A DNA stretch of 64,000 bases. Source: Lachnospiraceae bacterium (lineage in GTDB: Bacteria > Bacillota > Clostridia > Lachnospirales > Lachnospiraceae). The DNA lies in the NCBI GenBank assembly GCA_021769135.1, contig JAETTM010000005.1, positions 43,164-107,163 on the forward strand, written 5' to 3'. Numbering within the stretch: position 1 is the first letter of the stretch; each line of letters opens with the position of its first letter. This document shows, one piece after another, positions 59,665-64,000 of the stretch. The notes below the pieces were generated by a model, which worked only from the letters and a program-made list of their open reading frames with translations, was not told where the DNA came from and made no database searches. A program made the translations under genes and the position numbers.

Positions 59665-60654
59665 ATGCGGATGGTATCACAGGTTGTAGACAAGGTTTTA
59701 CAAGCGATGATGGGAAAAGGCATGGATGAACTGAAAAGTGTCCTATATTGCGTGCTTGCAGGATATGATATCACAAAAAAGAGCACAGAACTACAGAAAA
59801 TAGAAAGAGGCTGGGAGGAAGAATTATGTGCCTTTCTGGTGAGAAAGCGGGTAGAGGGCCGGTCTGATGGCACAATTAGCCAATATAGCCTTCACCTTAG
59901 GCGGATGTTGCAATACATAAACAAGCCCGTCAAAGAAATCAGCGATGCAGATTTGTTTTCCTATATTGCGGTGTACAAGAAAAAGAGGAACGTATCAAGT
60001 GTTTACCTGAACAATATCCGGCTGGTATGCAGTTCCTTCTTTAGCTGGCTAAATAATAAAGGGTATATAAATAAGAACCCGGCAGCAGGGCTTGACCCTA
60101 TAAAGACGGAGAAAAGGATTAAAAAGCCACTGTCAGATACGGAATTAGAGATTTTACGCAGAAAATGCAGAATTGAAAGGGATATTGCCCTCATAGAATG
60201 CTTGTACAGCACCGGTGTCAGAGTATCGGAACTGGTGTCGCTTAATAAATCGGACATTGATTTTGAGAACATGAAGGCAATTGTGTACGGGAAAGGAGCA
60301 AAAGAGCGGGAAACATACCTGACAGCTGCAGCCTGTATGCACCTTAAGGAGTACATTGATTCCAGGGAGGATAGTAGTGATGCACTTTTTGTCAGTTTAA
60401 GGGCCCCACACACCCGGCTTACAGTTTCCGGCGTGGAAGAAATACTACGGAAGTTGGGTAGGCGTACGGGGATAAATAAAGTGCATCCGCACCGTTTCCG
60501 GAGAACGATGGCCACAAACATCTTGAATAAGGGGATGCCAATTGAAGAAGTAAAAGAAATCTTGGGGCATGTAAAATTAGATACAACGCTGATTTATTGT
60601 CAGGTGAACAAAGAAAACGTGCGGCATAACCATAAAAAATACATGTCCGCATAA
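59665..60654 (+). CDS. Tyrosine recombinase of the fibre shufflon
   Basis: A 329-residue recombinase of the XerC/D-integrase fold. The full catalytic set is present: R186 in YSTGVRVSEL, K210 in YGKGAKERE, H276 and R279 in HPHRFRRTMAT, H302 in ILGHVKLDT and the nucleophile Y311 in TLIYCQV. A SAM-like core-binding domain (about 52-140) precedes it, with an extra 50-residue N-terminal helix. GGGAGG is 3 nt before ATG 59665; ATG 59671 is better spaced. It lies between sites 2 and 3, like rci beside the R64 shufflon, and is the obvious inversion enzyme. It is unrelated in detail to the prophage integrase. Confidence 0.9.
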   Translation: MRMVSQVVDKVLQAMMGKGMDELKSVLYCVLAGYDITKKSTELQKIERGWEEELCAFLVRKRVEGRSDGTISQYSLHLRRMLQYINKPVKEISDADLFSYIAVYKKKRNVSSVYLNNIRLVCSSFFSWLNNKGYINKNPAAGLDPIKTEKRIKKPLSDTELEILRRKCRIERDIALIECLYSTGVRVSELVSLNKSDIDFENMKAIVYGKGAKERETYLTAAACMHLKEYIDSREDSSDALFVSLRAPHTRLTVSGVEEILRKLGRRTGINKVHPHRFRRTMATNILNKGMPIEEVKEILGHVKLDTTLIYCQVNKENVRHNHKKYMSA

Positions 60655-60669
60655 AATATGTTGCTGTGT

Positions 60670-60695
60670 AGGCCTGCTACATGGCAGGCCTGTTT
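60670..60695 (+). terminator. Terminator of the recombinase gene
   Basis: The perfect eight-base stem AGGCCTGC/GCAGGCCT is followed by GTTTTG, 15 bp after the stop. It keeps recombinase transcription from entering cassette C. Confidence 0.75.
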
Positions 60696-60767
60696 TGCGT
60701 GGAAAAATACGGGAAAGGGGGCGATGGACCTATGGATGGGGATGGAAGATTGAAAAAATAAAATAAA

Positions 60768-60785
60768 GAGATAAACGGCAATTTA
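60768..60785 (+). repeat. Inversion site 3 (direct)
   Basis: GAGATAAACGGCAATTTA followed by GTA; the same orientation as site 1. It opens cassette C in frame. Upstream DNA is A-rich and does not encode the fibre stalk. Confidence 0.85.
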
Positions 60786-61055
60786 GTAAATCGCGACAAA
60801 GGAACTTATTACATCACAGCACAATTTACAAAAGATGTGCAGTATAGCAACTATTATGTAGCGATATACAATCTGCAAACACATAATGTTCCGGCAAAAG
60901 TAACAATTTTGGCAGTTACTGCAATCGGTCGCGTTTCATTTCCGGTAGACGATTTTGAAATAAGCCTTACTGACGCTCCTGGTTCAATCGTAATTAAGAC
61001 TACAAACCCCGCGGTGGCTGGTTTTTGGTGCGTTTTTCGGGTAGTGATAAATTAA
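60786..61055 (+). other. Silent fibre C-terminal cassette C
   Basis: From site 3 the frame gives 89 residues (VNRDKGTYYITAQFTKDVQY ... AVAGFWCVFRVVIN) and a stop at 61053-61055. There is no promoter, start or ribosome binding site. It is in the same orientation as the fibre, so two inversions (sites 3-4, then 1-4) would be needed to express it. Its stop overlaps that of cassette D in TTAA. Confidence 0.72.
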
Positions 61056-61366
61056 TTGTAGCAATATGAGCCCGTAAAAAACATCAAATCACATGAGCCG
61101 TCTCCAAGACTGCCATAGTACTTAATGCTGCCATCGGTATCAATAACCAGCTGCGCCATAAAAAGTTGATTATTCCGTTGCGCTATACCATATAAGGATT
61201 TTCGTGCTTTAGGTGCATATCGCATATTAATATTGTAAATCAAAGTATTTGTTGCAAAAGGAACATCACTATGCATTCCGCAAGTTATATTCACCGTTTT
61301 AGCACTGGGATTGCATGTGATACAACCGCTGCCCTGTCCACAAAAATTAGGCTCCAATACAATACT
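61052..61366 (-). other. Silent fibre C-terminal cassette D
   Basis: Read on the minus strand from site 4, the frame gives 104 residues (SIVLEPNFCGQGSGCITCNP ... DLMFFTGSYCYN) with six cysteines, unlike the other tips. It faces cassette C and shares its stop region (TTAA). One inversion between sites 1 and 4 would fuse it to the stalk and flip the recombinase gene. Confidence 0.72.
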
Positions 61367-61384
61367 TAAATTGCCGTTTATCTC
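61367..61384 (-). repeat. Inversion site 4 (inverted, outer boundary)
   Basis: The complement reads GAGATAAACGGCAATTTA. The similarity to site 1 extends outward over AAGTTGA, suggesting that sites 1 and 4 are the original outer pair. No repeat is found beyond it. Confidence 0.82.
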
Positions 61385-61445
61385 ATCAACTTGCTAAAAA
61401 AGGCCTTGTCGGGCTTTATTTTTATGAAGAAAGGAAGAAAAGAAC

Positions 61446-61856
61446 ATGGACAAAGACAAATTAGTATTAAAAGATGGCACCAAAATAACCCTTGAAACCG
61501 GGGCAAGCCTGGGGAGCCTTACGGTTATATCAGATAACAAGTCAACAATGCTAGGCACGTGGGAAAAACTGACAAAAGATAACCTGGCAGAAGTATGCAT
61601 CCAGAACAGTGCAGGCCTGGCAGTGGGGAGGTACAAGGACTTGGTGCTTATTTCCGAAACTTCCATTGTGCAGCAGGACGGCACAGTACATACAACCTTC
61701 CGATTAAAGGAGAAAGACGCATTGGAAAAACGTATGGATGCGGTAGAAGCCGGGCAGGAAATACAAGATGAGACGATAGCAAGCCTGGCAGATGAACTAA
61801 CTGATACACAGCTTGGGCTTGCAGAAGCCTATGAACTGGCAGGGGGTGGAATCTGA
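61446..61856 (+). CDS. Hypothetical tail-region protein before the lysis genes
   Basis: A 136-residue protein. The N-terminal half is strand-rich (KLVLKDGTKITLETGASLGS, LTVISDNKSTMLGTWEKLTK); the C-terminal half is a coiled coil (EKRMDAVEAGQEIQDETIAS). It has AGAAAGGAAG upstream and overlaps the next gene by one base. Proteins of this layout lie between fibre and holin genes in related prophages and are probably fibre-associated or assembly factors. Confidence 0.62.
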   Translation: MDKDKLVLKDGTKITLETGASLGSLTVISDNKSTMLGTWEKLTKDNLAEVCIQNSAGLAVGRYKDLVLISETSIVQQDGTVHTTFRLKEKDALEKRMDAVEAGQEIQDETIASLADELTDTQLGLAEAYELAGGGI

Positions 61857-61972
61857 TGGGCATGGCAAAAGTATATGCGGATTTAATCCGGAAGGGGAAA
61901 AAGGTGCTAGATGATGTGCCACAAAAATTACAGAAGGAAGTCAAGGCGCTTTTAGCAGGGGGTAGAAAATGA
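61856..61972 (+). CDS. CD1375-like small protein, copy 1
   Basis: A 38-residue peptide (MGMAKVYADLIRKGKKVLDD, then VPQKLQKEVKALLAGGRK). It matches the short (A)KVYADLI-KGKK-DVP pattern that precedes holin genes in many clostridial phages. The start overlaps the previous stop. It is paralogous to the next gene. Function unknown. Confidence 0.65.
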   Translation: MGMAKVYADLIRKGKKVLDDVPQKLQKEVKALLAGGRK

Positions 61973-62022
61973 TTCTGTTAAAAGCCCTTCTTTATTTTAT
62001 ATCGGGAAAGGGGGTGTACGAT

Positions 62023-62151
62023 ATGGCAATTGTGTATGCGCTGCTGATTATCAAAGGAAAAAAAGTTTTTGCAGACGTACCGGCAAAGCTGAAAGACCAG
62101 GTCAAGGAAGTTCTGATTGACATGGAAGTGCCTGAACTGGCCGCAGATTAA
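62023..62151 (+). CDS. CD1375-like small protein, copy 2
   Basis: A 42-residue peptide (MAIVYALLIIKGKKVFADVP, then AKLKDQVKEVLIDMEVPELA). GGGAAAGGGGG lies 8 nt before ATG 62023. An upstream ATG at 61969 would add 18 residues and overlaps the copy 1 stop. It shares the VYA-LI-KGKK-DVP-KL pattern with copy 1, so a tandem duplication. Confidence 0.65.
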   Translation: MAIVYALLIIKGKKVFADVPAKLKDQVKEVLIDMEVPELAAD

Positions 62152-62190
62152 TTTTTTCAACCACATGGACAAATTATCAAAGACATACGT

Positions 62191-62235
62191 AAAAGCACCT
62201 ATATGACGTTATATAAGAGTCAAACGGGTGCTTTT
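62191..62235 (+). terminator. Terminator before the holin gene
   Basis: AAAAGCACC pairs with GGTGCTTTT around an inner TATA-TGACGT-TATA stem, followed by TTTTTCG. It lies just before the holin ribosome binding site, so it could attenuate lysis gene expression. Confidence 0.65.
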
Positions 62236-62260
62236 TCGTGTGCAGAAAGGATGGAAAGAC

Positions 62261-62689
62261 ATGAAAATGAAACTTTTAACTTTTATCGGCGTAGTGGGAA
62301 GCTGGATTGCTTCCCTGTTCGGAGGCTGGGATGCCGCACTGACCACCCTGATTATGTTCATGGCCGTGGACTATTTCACCGGCTTAATTGTTGCGGGCGT
62401 GTTCCACAAGTCAGAAAAGACACAGAATGGTACACTGGAAAGCCGTGCCGGTTGGAAAGGCCTTTGCAGGAAAGGTGTAACGTTGCTTATTGTGCTTGTG
62501 GCGTGCCGACTGGATTTGGTCATGGGCTCTAATTTCATCAGGGATGCGGTAGTAATAGCCTTTATAGCAAACGAGACCATTTCTATCATTGAAAATGCCG
62601 GCTTAATGGGTGTACCTATTCCGGCAGTTATCACAAGGGCAATAGAGGTGCTGAAAGAGAAGTCGGAAGGTGGTGATGGGGATGAGTAG
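62261..62689 (+). CDS. Phage holin, toxin secretion/lysis family
   Basis: A 142-residue membrane protein starting MKMKLLTFIGVVGSWIASLF. It has about three hydrophobic spans (residues 5-22, 28-50 with MFMAVDYFTGLIVAGVF, 70-92 with GVTLLIVLVACRLDLVMG). The motif DYFTGL and later AFIANETISIIENAGLMGVP are typical of holin family 4/TIGR01593. It opens the membrane for the endolysin at lysis. GAAAGGA precedes the start; the endolysin gene overlaps its end. Confidence 0.9.
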   Translation: MKMKLLTFIGVVGSWIASLFGGWDAALTTLIMFMAVDYFTGLIVAGVFHKSEKTQNGTLESRAGWKGLCRKGVTLLIVLVACRLDLVMGSNFIRDAVVIAFIANETISIIENAGLMGVPIPAVITRAIEVLKEKSEGGDGDE

Positions 62690-63695
62690 GGAAATGCTTT
62701 ATGAAGGGCCCGATATATCCTATCACAATGGCAATGTCAACATTAAAAAGGTCCGGGATGCGGGATGCAAGCGTGTAGGAATCCGTGCAGGGTATGGCAG
62801 GAACAATGTTGACCAGAAATATATAGTAAATGCCTTGGCTTGCTACAACCTGGGTGTGGATGTTATGCTGTACTGGTTTTCTTATGCCTATTCTACAGCC
62901 ATGGCAGCAACTGAAGCGGATTATGCTATAGGGCAGGCAGCAAAGTATTGGAAGCAATGCCCAATCGCATTTGATTTTGAATATGACAGCGTTAATTATG
63001 GCCGGAAAAATGGAGTGAATATTACAAAGCAATTGGCTACGGATATGGCGATTGCCTTTCTCAAACGCATTCAGGAAAAGGGGTACGTTCCTGTCCTGTA
63101 TACAAACCGCGATTATTTAAGGAATTATTTTGACATGGGCAGGATTGCTGCAGAACTTGGGGTAGTATATGTCTGGTATGCAAGGTATACATCATCCCTC
63201 CCGGCTACCGAAGAGGATGCGGCGGACATTTGGCAATATACATCTACCGGGAAAATCCCAGGGGCATCCGGCAATGTAGACATGAACCGTTTCTACACTA
63301 ATTTTCTTGGCCAGGATACAGTGAAAACTGACAGGGAGGAAAAATGCAATTTGAACATCCGTGGATTCCAGCAGGCGGCAAATGCGGATGGATACAGGGA
63401 TGCAGATGGGAATGAATTAGCAGAGGATGGAATTGACGGGGAAAGGACACAATATGTACGCAGCCTGATAACGCTGGCAGGAAAGAGCAATGGGGAATAT
63501 ACAGTAGGTTCGTCCGGCAATGTAGTCAAATGGTGGCAGGGGAGATGCAATGAAATCTTAGGGCACAGCCAGGTAGTGGATGGGCTGTATGGAAAAGCTT
63601 CCCGTAAAGAAACCACTGCCGTACAGGAAAAATTGAACTTGACGGTTGACGGGATTGCCGGGAGGAACAGCATACAAGCAGCATTTTATAATTAG
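62676..63695 (+). CDS. Endolysin, GH25 lysozyme with C-terminal peptidoglycan-binding repeats
   Basis: A 339-residue muramidase. The GH25 catalytic domain covers residues about 5-200: EGPDISYHNGNVNIKKVRDA with catalytic Asp, VGIRAGYG, and PIAFDFEYDS with the DxE acid. It ends near DIWQYTSTGKIPG. The C-terminal part has a PG-binding-like module (GNVVKWWQGRCNEILGHSQV, LNLTVDGIAGRNSIQAAFYN). There is no signal peptide, so export is through the holin. ATG 62676 lies 5 nt after GGAAGG; ATG 62682 is possible. Confidence 0.92.
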   Translation: MGMSREMLYEGPDISYHNGNVNIKKVRDAGCKRVGIRAGYGRNNVDQKYIVNALACYNLGVDVMLYWFSYAYSTAMAATEADYAIGQAAKYWKQCPIAFDFEYDSVNYGRKNGVNITKQLATDMAIAFLKRIQEKGYVPVLYTNRDYLRNYFDMGRIAAELGVVYVWYARYTSSLPATEEDAADIWQYTSTGKIPGASGNVDMNRFYTNFLGQDTVKTDREEKCNLNIRGFQQAANADGYRDADGNELAEDGIDGERTQYVRSLITLAGKSNGEYTVGSSGNVVKWWQGRCNEILGHSQVVDGLYGKASRKETTAVQEKLNLTVDGIAGRNSIQAAFYN

Positions 63696-63720
63696 TTTAT
63701 GTGGCTGGGCAAGATAAAAT

Positions 63721-63740
63721 TTGTTTCTAATTTGTTACTA
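63721..63740. repeat. Candidate attR (20-bp direct repeat)
   Basis: TTGTTTCTAATTTGTTACTA, identical to the copy at 20223-20242, 25 bp after the endolysin stop. Host DNA resumes after it. Confidence 0.85.
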
Positions 63741-63815
63741 ATTGAGGGTATTTGACGGGTTCTTAGAGGGATTAAACTGTTAAACTTTTCCCATAAATAC
63801 AGTATTTACGCGATA

Positions 63816-63844
63816 TTGTAATGAACGCTGTTTTGTGTTATGAT
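63816..63844 (+). promoter_or_regulatory. Candidate host promoter downstream of attR
   Basis: TTGTAA, a 17-bp spacer and TATGAT (63839-63844) point to the right, toward a gene beyond the window. The rest of 63741-64000 is AT-rich; an 18-codon frame at 63931-63987 after AAAGGAC is the only other signal and is not convincing as a gene. Confidence 0.5.
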
Positions 63845-64000
63845 AAATTTGTATAGTTTTAAACGGTTTGACAGTTGTGGAGAAATAAGTTTGAAACAAA
63901 TAAGTAGAAGACAACCAAGAAATAAAGGACATGGCAAATAGACCATCTTCCGGTGGTTTAAAAATCAAATATAGACACAACACCTAATCAGGTAACTGGA

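Larger units (their letters stand above)
20223..63740. mobile_element. Prophage, siphovirus-type temperate phage, about 43.5 kb
   Basis: It is bounded by the 20-bp repeats and carries, in order, integrase, lysogeny switch, replication, packaging, head, tail, fibre, holin and endolysin genes. A long tape measure with Dit and no sheath gene indicates a non-contractile tail. All essential modules are present with intact frames, so it is probably inducible. Composition changes from AT-rich (lysogeny) to GC-rich (replication) and back to AT-rich in the fibre cassettes, showing mosaic origin. Confidence 0.93.

Noticed and set aside
60725..60754. Nine-codon frame upstream of site 3 that might give cassette C its own start
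   Set aside because: It stops before site 3 and is in another frame than EINGNL.
58797..61384. Diversity-generating retroelement at the tail fibre
   Set aside because: There is no reverse transcriptase or adenine-biased template repeat; the repeats are short, inverted and accompanied by a tyrosine recombinase.
63780..63983. 67-codon minus-strand frame right of attR
   Set aside because: No ribosome binding site, and it covers a good plus-strand promoter in AT-rich DNA.
63931..63987. 18-codon frame near the right edge
   Set aside because: It has a fair ribosome binding site but is too short to call without neighbours.
1..64000. CRISPR arrays, rRNA genes and insertion sequences
   Set aside because: No regularly spaced repeat arrays, rRNA sequence or transposase frame was seen.

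Overview
The window is a Firmicutes chromosome segment, most likely from a Lachnospiraceae-type gut clostridium. I base this on Gram-positive AddA/AddB in place of RecBCD, strong AGGAGG ribosome binding sites, DUF6062 and DUF2225 proteins, and a phage of the kind common in that family. It has host DNA on the left (1-20222), one apparently complete siphovirus-type prophage (20223-63740), and about 260 bp of host DNA on the right. A 20-bp direct repeat, TTGTTTCTAATTTGTTACTA, sits at both prophage ends and is the candidate attL/attR.

Host part: 3' end of glnS, a DUF2225 protein, a MocR-type regulator, a small acidic membrane-anchored protein, a TetR regulator converging on a DUF6062 protein, a PfkB-like sugar kinase whose catalytic Asp position holds Asn, a uracil/xanthine permease, a phosphohexomutase, a soluble chemoreceptor with a CZB domain, a HAD phosphatase, and the addB-addA recombination nuclease pair. 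Prophage insertion is just downstream of the addA terminator.

Prophage layout: (i) lysogeny, 20.2-26.2 kb: leftward integrase, candidate structured RNAs, a cargo lipoprotein, an ImmA-like protein, repressor/Cro pair with three matching operators, a PP-loop (PAPS reductase-like) protein and small genes. (ii) Replication, 26.8-38.1 kb, GC-rich: DUF2800, DUF2815, family A DNA polymerase, VapE primase/helicase, an iteron-like AT-rich gap, VRR-NUC, SNF2 helicase, HNH nuclease, probable late regulator. (iii) Packaging and head, 38.4-50.1 kb: terS, terL, portal, an inserted island (small genes, a tRNA-like RNA unit, RHH regulator, antirepressor), a MuF head protein with a toxin-like C-terminus and candidate immunity gene, a phage-borne Prp protease, scaffold, major capsid and connectors. 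(iv) Tail, 50.1-58.8 kb. (v) A shufflon-like tail-fibre locus, 58.8-61.4 kb. (vi) Lysis, 61.4-63.7 kb: holin and GH25 endolysin.

The most striking system is the tail-fibre locus. A short fibre gene is joined to its C-terminal half through an 18-bp site (GAGATAAACGGCAATTTA). The same site recurs three more times in alternating orientation, and each copy opens an in-frame, promoterless alternative C-terminus. The four tails form two convergent pairs, and a complete tyrosine recombinase gene lies between the pairs. This predicts recombinase-driven switching among four receptor-binding tips, analogous to the R64 PilV shufflon but on a Firmicutes prophage. Other points worth checking are the Prp protease beside scaffold and capsid proteins with L27-like N-termini, the MuF-toxin candidate, and the structured RNAs beside the integrase.
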